Position numbers and translations under genes: made by a program. From an uncultured Acetatifactor sp. (GTDB lineage Bacteria; Bacillota; Clostridia; Lachnospirales; Lachnospiraceae): 64,000 bases of DNA. Positions 35,508-44,933 of the stretch are shown piece by piece; the stretch's first letter is position 1; every line of letters begins with the position of its first letter. Under the pieces are notes generated by a model that worked only from the letters and a program-made list of their open reading frames with translations, made no database searches and was not told the DNA's origin. The stretch lies in assembly GCA_910578215.1 (NCBI GenBank), contig CAJTPH010000021.1, positions 7,713-71,712 of the forward strand, in the 5' to 3' direction.

Positions 35508-36275
35508 ATGGAACAAGAGGATTTAAGCGGAAATGAGTTTTTACTGGAGGGCAGGAACGTGGTCATCGAGGCGTTTCGCTCCGGCAGGGCCATAGACAGG
35601 CTCTATATTCTGGACGGATGCCAGGACGGTCCTGTGATGACGATCAGAAGGGAGGCGAAAAAGCGGGGAACACCCATAAAATTCGTCACAAAGGAACGCC
35701 TTACCCAGATGTCCGGCACCGGAAAGCATCAGGGGGTCATCGCTGTGGCGGCTGCCTGTGAGTACGCCCAGGTGGAAGATATTCTGCAGGCGGCCAGGGA
35801 TAAGGGGGAGGCTCCCTTTATCTTTCTGTTAGACAACATTGAAGACCCGCACAATCTTGGAGCGATTATCCGCACTGCGAACCTGGCGGGGGCGCACGGG
35901 GTTATCATACCCAAAAACCGTGCGGCGGGACTGACCGCCACCGTAGCGCGTACCTCTGCGGGTGCATTGAATTACACACCGGTGGCAAAGGTGACAAATC
36001 TGGCAAAGACCATTGAGGATCTGAAAAAGGAGGGGATGTGGTTCGTCTGTGCGGACATGGGCGGCACATCCATGTATCAATTGGATTTAAGGGGAGCCAT
36101 CGGGCTGGTAATAGGGAATGAGGGAGACGGAGTGGGCAGGCTGGTGAAGGAAAAGTGCGATATGACCGCCGCCATTCCCATGAAGGGAGATATCGATTCC
36201 CTGAACGCTTCCGTTGCGGCGGGCGTGCTGGCCTACGAGATCGTCAGACAGCGGATCATGGGGGCCAGGGGATAG
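35508..36275 (+). CDS. rlmB: 23S rRNA 2'-O-ribose methyltransferase RlmB (SpoU family)
   Basis: Methylates the ribose of G2251 (E. coli numbering) in 23S rRNA. 255 residues: N-terminal substrate-binding domain (LEGRNVVIEAFRSG), then the SPOUT knot with LDNIEDPHNLGAIIRTANLAG, IGNEGDGVGRL and IPMKGDIDSLNASVAAGV. It follows mrnC by 15 bases in the usual Firmicute order. Confidence 0.95.
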   Translation: MEQEDLSGNEFLLEGRNVVIEAFRSGRAIDRLYILDGCQDGPVMTIRREAKKRGTPIKFVTKERLTQMSGTGKHQGVIAVAAACEYAQVEDILQAARDKGEAPFIFLLDNIEDPHNLGAIIRTANLAGAHGVIIPKNRAAGLTATVARTSAGALNYTPVAKVTNLAKTIEDLKKEGMWFVCADMGGTSMYQLDLRGAIGLVIGNEGDGVGRLVKEKCDMTAAIPMKGDIDSLNASVAAGVLAYEIVRQRIMGARG

Positions 36276-36302
36276 GAGGCAGGCAGCGGAGGAGCGAAAG
36301 GG

Positions 36303-36920
36303 ATGTCGGGTAAGAATCAGAATTATGGACATTGTACGGATGATGAGCTGATCGACCGCCTGCGCCAGGGAGAGTCTGCAATCATGGATTATATTTGCGA
36401 CAAATATAAGAATATGGTGCGCAGCAAGGCCAAATCCATGTTTATCCTTGGAGCGGACAACGAGGATTTGATTCAGGAGGGCATGATAGGGCTGTTTAAG
36501 GCGGTGCGCGATTATGATATGGGCAGGGACGCCAGCTTTTTTACCTTTGCGGAGCTTTGTGTCAGCCGGCAGATGTATACCGCGGTCCGGGCATCCAAGC
36601 GTCAGAAGCATCTCCCGTTAAATACATATGTGCCGCTGGACAGCAGCGCCTCGGATGATGACAGGGAGGGGGGCGACCTGTCGGAGCTGCTTTCCGACAG
36701 GGTAGAGCTTAGCCCGGAGGAGCAGTTTCTGGACAAGGAGAGGGTAGCCTATCTGGAAAAGCAGATCGACAAGGAGCTCAGCGACTTTGAAAAGCAGGTG
36801 ATGGATCTGTATATCACCGGAATGAGCTACGCTCAGATAGCCAGGGTTTTAGGGCGTGACGAGAAGGCCACGGACAACGCGCTTCAGAGACTGAAGGCAA
36901 AAATCAAGAAAATGCTGTAG
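36303..36920 (+). CDS. sigH: RNA polymerase sporulation sigma factor SigH
   Basis: Sigma-70-family factor of early sporulation and transition state. 205 residues: region 2 with EDLIQEGMIGLFKAVRDYD and FFTFAELCVSRQMYTAV, region 4 with YITGMSYAQIARVLGRDEKA. The cysS-mrnC-rlmB-sigH order is conserved in Firmicutes and supports the assignment and a spore-forming or spore-derived ancestry. The usual rpmG-secE genes do not follow; an ankyrin gene on the other strand does. Confidence 0.93.
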   Translation: MSGKNQNYGHCTDDELIDRLRQGESAIMDYICDKYKNMVRSKAKSMFILGADNEDLIQEGMIGLFKAVRDYDMGRDASFFTFAELCVSRQMYTAVRASKRQKHLPLNTYVPLDSSASDDDREGGDLSELLSDRVELSPEEQFLDKERVAYLEKQIDKELSDFEKQVMDLYITGMSYAQIARVLGRDEKATDNALQRLKAKIKKML

Positions 36921-36933
36921 ACAACGGGGCAGG

Positions 36934-37788
36934 TTAAACGTGCCCTGAAAGCCCTCCTGACTGGAGCCTGCCATTTTTCCTGAAATACTCCTGCATAAAA
37001 GCGCGCATCCCGGCATGGGTGTCGATGTCGCCGTGAATGGTCAGAGTCTCCCGCCGATCGCCCTTTTTGAGCTCAATTTCCCTGTTGCCAACGGGGATGC
37101 TTCTTGTGCCGCGGTGTATGACCTCCACCGTTTTATCGGGAACGGCAACGAAATCGTCAATGAAGCATTTTCGGGCCGTTTCGTCTGCTCTGTGATGGCA
37201 GCTTGCAGGGCGGCTGGCCCATGCCTCCACGTCTGCGCCATGTTCGATCAGCAGGTCCAGTAAATAAGTGAGCTTTTCGGCCACAATGTCCCTGCGCTCA
37301 AAATTACGTCCGGCGGTGCTGCTGATGAACTGGAAAGCGCAAAAAATACATGTGCCGAAGGCATCCTTATCCTGCTTCAGAAATCTCTCATCAAATTGGA
37401 CTACGGTTCTCCAGGAGAGAACGTTTGGATCGGCTCCGCGTTCAAGCAGGTCACGAACGATTGAGGTGGCTTTTTCGGCGGCTTCGATATTGGCTTCAAT
37501 GCCTTCATATGCGAAAAACACGGCTCTGATCGCATCCTGAAGCACAGGCATACGCCACACGTCTCCCTCTCCTTCCGGATCTATGTAGTTTACGTCTGCG
37601 CCCAGCTCGATAAGATACCTTGCAATATCAAATTCGCCGATTTTCAGCGCCACCTGAAGCGGCGAAAGCCCGGCGTCCTTTTTCGGCGGCGGGGTGGCGG
37701 CCTCGTTCAGGGCTCCGGGATGTTTTTCAAGTATCAGCCTGACCTCTGAGAAATCGCCGCTGCGTATTGCCTTGAACAGTTTTTTCAT
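36934..37788 (-). CDS. Ankyrin repeat protein
   Basis: Protein of 284 residues with about four ankyrin repeats: KAIRSGDFSEVRLILEKHPG, SPLQVALKIGEFDIARYLIE-LGADVN, VRDLLERGADPN and LLDLLIEHGADVE, likely a protein-binding scaffold. No signal peptide or membrane helix. The C-terminal 80 residues are not repeat-like. Convergent with sigH, 13 bases apart, so probably an insertion into the ancestral sigH-rpmG-secE order. Partner unknown. Confidence 0.85.
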   Translation of the reverse strand: MKKLFKAIRSGDFSEVRLILEKHPGALNEAATPPPKKDAGLSPLQVALKIGEFDIARYLIELGADVNYIDPEGEGDVWRMPVLQDAIRAVFFAYEGIEANIEAAEKATSIVRDLLERGADPNVLSWRTVVQFDERFLKQDKDAFGTCIFCAFQFISSTAGRNFERRDIVAEKLTYLLDLLIEHGADVEAWASRPASCHHRADETARKCFIDDFVAVPDKTVEVIHRGTRSIPVGNREIELKKGDRRETLTIHGDIDTHAGMRAFMQEYFRKNGRLQSGGLSGHV

Positions 37789-37940
37789 AAATATCTTCCC
37801 CTTTCCAAGTCATTCAAAGCACATAAAGGCTTGTCTTTTTATTATATCACCATACTGCAGTTTGTGACAACCGTTTCCTATCTCCGGGCAAAAGCATTGT
37901 GTCTTTATTTTTTTTTAATATATTGTATATAGCCTCTATA

Positions 37941-37970
37941 TTGACTTTTTGGATACACGGGTAATATAAT
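37941..37970 (+). promoter_or_regulatory. Promoter of the RND pump gene
   Basis: TTGACT, an 18-base spacer and TATAAT. The TetR-type palindrome begins 17 bases after the -10 element. Confidence 0.65.
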
Positions 37971-37986
37971 CATCCATGTGAATGCG

Positions 37987-38006
37987 CCGACCGACCGGTC
38001 GGACGG
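37987..38006 (+). promoter_or_regulatory. TetR-type operator
   Basis: A 20-bp palindrome, CCGACCGACC-GGTCGGACGG, with one mismatched pair, of the GACCGGTC-centred type bound by many TetR regulators. It lies at about +10 to +30 of the pump transcript, where binding would block elongation or initiation. The TetR gene at 41590 is the obvious candidate binder. Confidence 0.8.
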
Positions 38007-38046
38007 AAAAAGTAATGTGCGCTGAAGCACGCAGGAGGGTGTAGAC

Positions 38047-41000
38047 ATGATTTCTAAATTCAGTGTAAAAAAGCCTTATACAGTGCTGGTAGGGGTGGTG
38101 CTGGCGATCGTTCTGGGCGTGGTTTCCTTTACAAGGATGACGACGGATTTGCTGCCAAGCATCAGTCTGCCCTATGTGATTGTGATGACAACCTATCCGG
38201 GGGCCAGCCCCGAGACGGTGGAGAGCGTTGTGACCCAGCCGGTGGAGGCGTCCATGGCAACGGTCAGCAATATTGAAAACATAAACTCCATATCCGGCGA
38301 GAATTATTCCATGGTCATAATGGAATTCGCGCAGTCCACGGATATGAACGCGGTTTCGCTGGAGATCAGGGAGAGCCTGGATCAGATAAAGAGCTTCTGG
38401 GATGATTCCGTGGGAAATCCCATTATTATGAAGCTGAATCCTGATATGCTGCCGGTCATGATTGCGGCTGTGGGTGTAGAGGGGATGGATTACAGCGAGA
38501 TCAGCACATATGTCCGGAATTCCATTATGCCGGATCTGGAGAGCGTTGAAGGGGTGGCAAGCGTCAGCGCGTCGGGGCTTTTGGAGGAGAGCGTCAACGT
38601 GATCATCCGCCAGGAGAAGATCGATGCGGTCAACCGGCTGGTATACGCATCCATCGACGAGAAGATGAAGGATGCGGCGTCCGGGCTTACTGCCGCCAGG
38701 GAAGGACTTGAGGAAGGGAAAAAGGAGCTCGAGGCAGGCAGGAAGGAGCTTGAGGAAGGCAGGAAGGCCCTTGAGGAAGGAATGAAGGCCTTTGCCGGTG
38801 GAGTGCCCATACCTGCAGGCGTTCAGGCGGAGCTTACAGCCAGGCAGCAGGCGCTGGAGGCGGCCGAGAGGGAGCTTGAGAGCGCCGAGAAGGAGCTTGC
38901 GGAAGGAGAGAGGGAGCTGGAGGAATCGGAGAAAGCCTTTGAGGACGCCAGAAATGCCGCTTACGAGCAGGCGGATATGGGCAGGGTCCTGACGGTGGAT
39001 ACCGTCAAGGGGCTGTTGACCGCTCAGAATTTCTCCATGCCGGCAGGCTATGTGATGGAGGAGGGCGTCAGCTATCTGGTGCGCGTAGGCGACAAGCCTG
39101 CCACCGTGGAGGAATTGGAGGCGCTTCCGCTGCTCGACCTGCACATCGACGGCGTCCCGGTCATTACGCTGGGAGACGCGGCGGACGTATTTTATACGGA
39201 TAATTCGGACAGTATATACACCAATGTGGACGGAAGCGCAGGCGTTATGCTGACTATTCAGAAGCAGACGGGATATTCCACAGGGGAGGTCTCCGACCGC
39301 CTGTTAAAGCGTTTTGACGGGCTGATGCAGGAGAATTCGGGGCTGTCCCTGATAACCCTGATGGATCAGGGAGTCTACATCGACCTGGTTATGGATTCCA
39401 TTTTGAATAATATACTGTTTGGCGGTCTGCTTGCCATTGTCATACTGATTTTGTTTTTGAAGGATCTAAGACCCACCATTGTGGTTGCGTTCTCTATTCC
39501 GGTCAGTCTGGTAACGGCGATTGTATGCATGTATTTCAGCGGTGTGACCCTGAATGTAATATCCCTTTCGGGTCTGGCTCTCGGCATCGGTATGCTTGTG
39601 GATAACTCCATTGTGGTGATTGAGAATATTTACCGGCTCCGCAGCGAGGGGTATTCCGTGAAGGAGGCGGCAATGGCGGGTGCCCGGGAGGTGACAGGAG
39701 CGATCATTGCCTCCACCCTTACCACGGTGTGCGTGTTCCTGCCCATTGTCTTTACGGAGGGAATTACCAGGCAGCTGTTTGTGGATATGGGGCTTACCAT
39801 AGGCTATTCACTGTTTGCCAGCCTTGTGATCGCGCTGACGGTGGTGCCAGCCATGTCGTCCAAGATTCTGGTCAAGGACAGACAGCGCAGGGAGGGAAGG
39901 ATCTTTGGCGGTATTGTGAAGGCATATGAGAAGCTGTTAAGGGTATCCCTGAAGGTAAAGCCGCTGGTGCTGCTTTTGGTGGTCGCCCTTCTTGCAGCAA
40001 GTATTTTTCTTGCCTTTACAAACGGTACGGCGTTTATGCCTGACATGGATTCCACTCAGCTGACGGTCTCCGTGAAGCTTCCGGATGACACCGCCCTTGC
40101 GGAGACGTCGGAGGTGACTGACAGGGTAGTGGATGCGATTCTTTCTATTGAGGACGTTCAGAATGTGGGCGCAATGGCCAACAGCTCCACCATGTCCATG
40201 CTTGGGGGAGGCGGCAGTGTCAGCGCCACAGCCACGACGGTTTATGTTGTGACCAGGGAAGATAAGTCCATGTCCAACGAGGAGATAGCGGCGGCTATCC
40301 TGGAGAAAACCGCAGGGCTTGGGGCGGAAATAACCGTAGACACCTCCAGTATGGATATGTCTGCCATGGGCGGAAGCGGCATTTCCATTCAGGTTCGAGG
40401 ACGCGAGATCGATACCCTGCAGAGGATTGCGGGAGAAGTGGCGTCGATTATTGAGAGCGTGGAGGGGACTGCCAACGTCAGCGACGGTCTGGAGGATACG
40501 GACGAGGAGCTGCGTATTGCGGTTAAACGCCAGGAGGCGGTTCATTATGGAATCACCGTAGCCCAGGTTTTCACACAGCTGTACGCGAAGCTGGCGGATG
40601 CCAGTGCGGCAACGACTCTGGAGGCGGCTGCCAAGGATTACAGTGTCTATGTGATGAGCGGCAGTGATATGGAGCTGACAAGGGCGCTTTTACAGGAGCT
40701 TGAGCTGGATGGTACGGATGAAAACGGGGAGAGCGTAAAGGTTCCCCTTTCAAGGATCGCGGACTTTGAGACCGCCAGTTCCCTCACCTCCATCAAACGG
40801 GCGGACCAGACCAGGTATGTGTCGGTTTCTGCAGCTATCGCCGACGGCTACAACGTAGGGCTGGTTTCCGCCGATGTGGAGGAAAGGCTGGCAGATTACC
40901 AGATACCCGCGGGCTACAGCCTGGTATTTTCCGGCGAGAACGAGATGATCGTTGACGCCATGCAGCAGATTTTGTTGATGCTGATTCTGGCGGTGGTGTT

Positions 41001-41490
41001 TATGTATTTGATTATGGTGGCGCAGTTCCAGTCTCTGCTGTCTCCGTTTATCATTATGTTTACCATACCGCTTGCGTTTACGGGCGGCTTCTTCGGGCTG
41101 TTTTTCAGCGGAAGCGAGGTCAGCGTGGTGGCATTGATCGGTTTTGTCATGCTTGCGGGTATTATTGTAAATAATGGTATTGTGCTGATCGATTATATGA
41201 ATCAGCTGCGGCAGAGCGGTATGGAGAAGCGGGAAGCCATCCTGAATGCAGGGCGCACCAGGCTCCGCCCGGTGCTGATGACGGCGCTGACCACGATTCT
41301 CGCCCTGTCGACCATGGTGTTCAGCAGCGATATGGGTTCGGAGATGGCAAAGCCCATGGCGATCGTGACCATTGGCGGACTGCTCTACGGCACACTGCTT
41401 ACGCTGATCGTAATTCCCTGCATTTACGATATTATGAGCATCAATAAAAAGAAGTCCGCACATTCGGCTGACGGAGAAGCACAGTCATGA
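38047..41490 (+). CDS. RND (HAE1/AcrB-like) efflux permease
   Basis: Proton-driven exporter of 1147 residues with two homologous halves, each a first helix, a large extracytoplasmic domain and five to six helices. GMLVDNSIVVIENIYR is motif D, with one of the two usual relay Asp replaced by Asn. The first outer domain holds an insertion of about 95 residues (215-310) made of repeated E-G-x-K/R-E-L-E heptads, predicted coiled coil. No adaptor or outer-membrane gene is present, as expected for a Firmicute. AGGAGG precedes the ATG. Substrates are unknown. Confidence 0.93.
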   Translation: MISKFSVKKPYTVLVGVVLAIVLGVVSFTRMTTDLLPSISLPYVIVMTTYPGASPETVESVVTQPVEASMATVSNIENINSISGENYSMVIMEFAQSTDMNAVSLEIRESLDQIKSFWDDSVGNPIIMKLNPDMLPVMIAAVGVEGMDYSEISTYVRNSIMPDLESVEGVASVSASGLLEESVNVIIRQEKIDAVNRLVYASIDEKMKDAASGLTAAREGLEEGKKELEAGRKELEEGRKALEEGMKAFAGGVPIPAGVQAELTARQQALEAAERELESAEKELAEGERELEESEKAFEDARNAAYEQADMGRVLTVDTVKGLLTAQNFSMPAGYVMEEGVSYLVRVGDKPATVEELEALPLLDLHIDGVPVITLGDAADVFYTDNSDSIYTNVDGSAGVMLTIQKQTGYSTGEVSDRLLKRFDGLMQENSGLSLITLMDQGVYIDLVMDSILNNILFGGLLAIVILILFLKDLRPTIVVAFSIPVSLVTAIVCMYFSGVTLNVISLSGLALGIGMLVDNSIVVIENIYRLRSEGYSVKEAAMAGAREVTGAIIASTLTTVCVFLPIVFTEGITRQLFVDMGLTIGYSLFASLVIALTVVPAMSSKILVKDRQRREGRIFGGIVKAYEKLLRVSLKVKPLVLLLVVALLAASIFLAFTNGTAFMPDMDSTQLTVSVKLPDDTALAETSEVTDRVVDAILSIEDVQNVGAMANSSTMSMLGGGGSVSATATTVYVVTREDKSMSNEEIAAAILEKTAGLGAEITVDTSSMDMSAMGGSGISIQVRGREIDTLQRIAGEVASIIESVEGTANVSDGLEDTDEELRIAVKRQEAVHYGITVAQVFTQLYAKLADASAATTLEAAAKDYSVYVMSGSDMELTRALLQELELDGTDENGESVKVPLSRIADFETASSLTSIKRADQTRYVSVSAAIADGYNVGLVSADVEERLADYQIPAGYSLVFSGENEMIVDAMQQILLMLILAVVFMYLIMVAQFQSLLSPFIIMFTIPLAFTGGFFGLFFSGSEVSVVALIGFVMLAGIIVNNGIVLIDYMNQLRQSGMEKREAILNAGRTRLRPVLMTALTTILALSTMVFSSDMGSEMAKPMAIVTIGGLLYGTLLTLIVIPCIYDIMSINKKKSAHSADGEAQS

Positions 41491-41589
41491 TTCGGGACCT
41501 TGCGATGTGGCATAGAGACGGAGAAGGAAGACTGAGACAGAAAAGGCAGAATTAAGAGAAACAAAATATATGAGGGTTCGGAAACAGAT

Positions 41590-42282
41590 ATGGGGAAAAT
41601 AACAGGCTTGGAAAACGCGCGGCAGGTGCCGCCCAAGGTGCGGAAAATGTATGCGGCGGTGATTCAAATGCTGACGGAGGGCGCGGATGTTACAGGCATC
41701 CGTGTCTCTACCATCACGGACAGGGCGGGTATCGGCAAGGGCACGGCATATGAGTATTTTGACTCCAAGGAGGAAATAGTTGCATGTGCGGTGGTATATC
41801 AGCTGCAGAGGGTTTTTGAATGGCTTGAGAACGCTTTGGTCCAAAAGGATACCTTTGCGGAGCAGCTGAATTTCCTGCTGGATAAAATGAGCGTCCAGGA
41901 CGGCAGGAAGCATGCTTTTCTGCGCTTTGTAAATCTGCTGACAGACAATTCGGAGTTCAGCCGGATGGTGCGTGAAAGGATGGCGGCGGAGGATTTCTCA
42001 CAATACCTGCCCACGCATGTGTTTGGCAGAATTTTACAGCGGGGCGTGGATCTGGGAGAGTTGCGGGCGGACGTGCCTCTGGAATATTTGATCTACAACA
42101 TTTTTTCTCACCTGATAACCTATATGATGGCAGTTACCACGGAGGACTGTTTCCGCGTGGATATACAGAAGATGCGCCCGCTGGTTTATCAGGGAATTAT
42201 GAATGAAGTGGGAGCAGACGGGAGAAATGCTGCCTTGTTAAATGGCAGGGAGCAGGGGGAAGCGCATGAGGATAAGTATTAG
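41590..42282 (+). CDS. TetR family transcriptional regulator
   Basis: Repressor of 230 residues. The N-terminal helix-turn-helix has DVTGIRVSTITDRAGIGKGT followed by AYEYFDSKEEIV; the rest is a ligand-binding helical domain, probably sensing pump substrates. It lies 99 bases after the pump gene and is likely its repressor through the palindrome at 37987. The ribosome-binding site is weak, which would keep repressor levels low. Confidence 0.9.
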   Translation: MGKITGLENARQVPPKVRKMYAAVIQMLTEGADVTGIRVSTITDRAGIGKGTAYEYFDSKEEIVACAVVYQLQRVFEWLENALVQKDTFAEQLNFLLDKMSVQDGRKHAFLRFVNLLTDNSEFSRMVRERMAAEDFSQYLPTHVFGRILQRGVDLGELRADVPLEYLIYNIFSHLITYMMAVTTEDCFRVDIQKMRPLVYQGIMNEVGADGRNAALLNGREQGEAHEDKY

Positions 42283-42418
42283 GCAAGCGCCCGAAGCTGC
42301 CGGGTCGGATTGTCAAGGGCGTCTTTGAATGAAGAAAAGAGAATGGCTTATTGCAAAACAGCTTGTGGGTGAAAACCGCAGGCTGTTTTCTTAAATTTAT
42401 TTTATTTGTGGGTAAAAT

Positions 42419-42482
42419 GTGGTACAATGTTGACACAAGAGGGCAATGTGTCAACTACTGATTCCATGTGCGCAGAGCGCAT
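42419..42482 (+). repeat. Promoter-leader element, copy 3
   Basis: Points into kptA, whose start is about 65 nt after the predicted transcript start. TGGTACAAT, TTGACACA-N9-TGTGTCAA (perfect 8-bp arms), GATTCCAT and GTGCGC-AGA-GCGCAT. It ends just before the ribosome-binding site AAAGGAG. Confidence 0.88.
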
Positions 42483-42499
42483 AGAAAAGGAGTGAAAAC

Positions 42500-43042
42500 A
42501 TGGGGAAGACAGATAAATTAAGCGTGTTTATCAGCCTTGTATTGAGGCATAACCCGGACGCGGCGGGAATTACGCTGGATGAACACGGCTGGGCGGATGT
42601 GGAGGAGCTGCTTGCGGGCATAAACGCCACGGGGCGAAGGATTGACAGGGCGGCTTTGGAAGAAATTGTCAGGACAGACAATAAGCAGCGCTACAGCTTT
42701 AATGAGGATAAGACGTTGATACGCGCCAATCAGGGACACAGCATTCCTGTAGATGTGGAGCTGAAGGAACAGGAGCCGCCGGAATTTCTGTACCACGGAA
42801 CTGCCGACAGGTTTCTTGAAAGTATAATGAGCCAGGGTTTAATGCCTATGAGCCGGCTGTATGTACATCTTTCAAGGGATGCTGAAACGGCGTATAAGGT
42901 GGGGCAGAGACACGGTAAGCCGGTGATTTTGAAGGTTCACACCGGGCAGATGGCAAGGGACGGCTTTCAATTTTATCTTTCCGAAAACGGCGTATGGCTG
43001 ACAGGGAAGGTGGATGCCAAATATCTGGAGAGGCAGGCATGA
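42500..43042 (+). CDS. kptA: RNA 2'-phosphotransferase (Tpt1/KptA)
   Basis: Moves a 2'-phosphate from RNA to NAD. 180 residues: N-terminal winged helix (LSVFISLVLRHNPDAAGITL, DEHGWADVEELL), then the ADP-ribosyltransferase-like part with YHGTADRFLESI and HLSRDAETAYKVGQRHGKPV. In eukaryotes it finishes tRNA splicing; bacteria lack that pathway, so its role here is unclear. AAAGGAG precedes the ATG and the gene is expressed from a copy of the dispersed promoter-leader element. Confidence 0.95.
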   Translation: MGKTDKLSVFISLVLRHNPDAAGITLDEHGWADVEELLAGINATGRRIDRAALEEIVRTDNKQRYSFNEDKTLIRANQGHSIPVDVELKEQEPPEFLYHGTADRFLESIMSQGLMPMSRLYVHLSRDAETAYKVGQRHGKPVILKVHTGQMARDGFQFYLSENGVWLTGKVDAKYLERQA

Positions 43043-43048
43043 GGGAGC

Positions 43049-43275
43049 ATGGAGCATATAAAATATTACGATATTGGTTTGAATCTGTTCTGCAGGCAGT
43101 TTTCCGAGTCTGAAAGGATAATCCGGGACGCAGAAGAAAACGGCGTATGCTGCATTTTACAGGAACGGACACAAAGGAAAACAAAAAGCTGGCAAATTAT
43201 ATGAAGGTATCGGAGGCTGTATTGACGGAGAACGCCAGAAAAAATACCGAAAGAATTTTTGGGATAAATACCTGA
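43049..43275 (+). pseudogene. Degenerate TatD-type nuclease gene with internal deletion
   Basis: The first 36 codons (MEHIKYYDIGLNLFCRQFSE...) resemble the N-terminus of TatD-family deoxyribonucleases. After a one-base frameshift near CCIL the other frame reads TGTDTKENKKLANYM and then at once KVSEAVLTENARKNTERIFG, which resembles the family C-terminus. The roughly 200 residues between, including the metal-site residues, are missing. It starts seven bases after kptA and is a dead gene remnant. Confidence 0.65.
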
Positions 43276-43307
43276 GTGCGGGTATACATAAGAGGAGAAA
43301 AGTAAAA

Positions 43308-44891
43308 ATGGTAAAGGACCCCTTGACAGAGGAAACCATATTCCGGCTTGCGAAGCCTAAAAGGAAAGGGCTGCTGCCGCTATTATTCAGCCGTTTTCTG
43401 TTCATTGTTCTGCTGCTTGTGCTGCAGGTGGCTATGGTCATCGGTATTTACGGATGGCTGAACCAATATATATCTTATTTTTCCGTAATTATGGGAGTTT
43501 TTACCCTGCTGATGATAATTTATCTGTTTAACTGTGAAATGGATGCGACGGCAAAGCTGACCTGGATGTTTATGATTGCCGTCTTTCCCCTTCCGGCAGC
43601 AGGCTTTCTGTTTTTTACCAAAACCAATGCGGGGCAAGGCAGGATAAAGAAGCGTGTGGGCGAGCTGATAGAAAGTACAAAGGGGATCATCGGTCAGCCG
43701 GAGGATGTGCTCCGGCAGGTGAGGGAGGATGGATCCGGCGTTGCCGCGCTGGCAGAATATCTGAACAGGGGCGGCTGCTTCCCGGTCTTTGACCGTACGG
43801 CAGTAACCTATTTCCCGGTGGGGGAGAAGAAGCTGGAGGCAATGCTTGAGGAACTGAAAAAGGCGGAAAAGTATATTTTTATGGAGTACTTCATCATAGA
43901 GGAGGGATATATGTGGGGCAGAATCCTGGAGGTACTCATTGAGAAGGCAAAAGCAGGGGTGGATGTCCGGGTAATGTACGACGGGATGTGCGAGGTGTCC
44001 CTTCTGCCCTCCGATTATGTCCGGCTTCTTTCGGAGCAGGGAATAAAGGCAAAGGCGTTTTCGCCTATCATGCCTGTGGTTTCTTCTCATTATAATTATC
44101 GGGATCACCGCAAGATATTGGTGATAGACGGCAGGGTTGCCTTTAACGGAGGCATCAACCTGGCGGACGAATATATCAACCGCGTGCAGAGGTTCGGGCA
44201 TTGGAAGGATACGGCTTTGATGGTAGAGGGTGCGGCAGCCAAAAGCTTTGCGCTTATGTTTCTGCAGATGTGGAATCTGGATGAGAAAGAGCCGGAATAC
44301 CTTCCTTATTTGGAGGACGGAGGGCATTGCCCGGAGAATGCCGGCGGTTATGTCATGCCCTTTGGGGACTGTCCCCTGGACGAGGATAGAGCAGGCGAGA
44401 CCGTATACATGGATATATTAAACCGGGCCAATGCTTACGTGCATATTATGACGCCCTACTTGATTCTTGACGATGAGATGAAGTCGGCGCTGAAGTACGC
44501 CGCGCAGCGGGGCGTGGACGTAAAGCTGATCCTGCCGGGCATTCCGGACAAGAAGACGGCGTATGCCCTGGCAAAATCCCACTATCAGTCGCTTGTAAAT
44601 GCGGGTGTGAAAATTTATGAGTACACGCCGGGCTTTGTCCATGCGAAGGTTTTTGTGTGCGACGACATAAAAGCCGTGGTGGGCACCATCAACCTGGATT
44701 ACCGGAGCCTTTATCATCACTTTGAGTGCGGCACCTTCCTGTACCGGACGGAGTGCATCGCGGATATCGAAAGGGATTTTCAGGATACGCTGGAAAAATG
44801 CCGCCGGGTTACCCAGGACAGTATACGGCATGAAAAGGGGAGCTATAAACTGATGGGCAGCTTTTTGAAATTTATTGCCCCTTTGATGTGA
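43308..44891 (+). CDS. cls: Cardiolipin synthase (phospholipase D superfamily)
   Basis: Joins two phosphatidylglycerol molecules to cardiolipin at the membrane. 527 residues: two N-terminal membrane helices (about 28-50 and 56-78), a third hydrophobic stretch near 90, then two HKD sites, HRKILVIDGRVAFNGG (around 268) and HAKVFVCDDIKAVVGTINLD (around 445). Length and order match bacterial Cls. GAGGAG precedes the ATG. Confidence 0.95.
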   Translation: MVKDPLTEETIFRLAKPKRKGLLPLLFSRFLFIVLLLVLQVAMVIGIYGWLNQYISYFSVIMGVFTLLMIIYLFNCEMDATAKLTWMFMIAVFPLPAAGFLFFTKTNAGQGRIKKRVGELIESTKGIIGQPEDVLRQVREDGSGVAALAEYLNRGGCFPVFDRTAVTYFPVGEKKLEAMLEELKKAEKYIFMEYFIIEEGYMWGRILEVLIEKAKAGVDVRVMYDGMCEVSLLPSDYVRLLSEQGIKAKAFSPIMPVVSSHYNYRDHRKILVIDGRVAFNGGINLADEYINRVQRFGHWKDTALMVEGAAAKSFALMFLQMWNLDEKEPEYLPYLEDGGHCPENAGGYVMPFGDCPLDEDRAGETVYMDILNRANAYVHIMTPYLILDDEMKSALKYAAQRGVDVKLILPGIPDKKTAYALAKSHYQSLVNAGVKIYEYTPGFVHAKVFVCDDIKAVVGTINLDYRSLYHHFECGTFLYRTECIADIERDFQDTLEKCRRVTQDSIRHEKGSYKLMGSFLKFIAPLM

Positions 44892-44933
44892 CACCAAGGA
44901 AGCGGGAGGACGCCTGGACGGCTGTTGAGTAAA

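Noticed and set aside
38019..38034. GTGCGCTGAAGCACGC before the RND pump as a ninth promoter-leader copy.
   Set aside because: Only the second hairpin is similar; the extended -10 box and the TTGACACA dyad are absent. A TetR operator occupies that place, so it was not counted.
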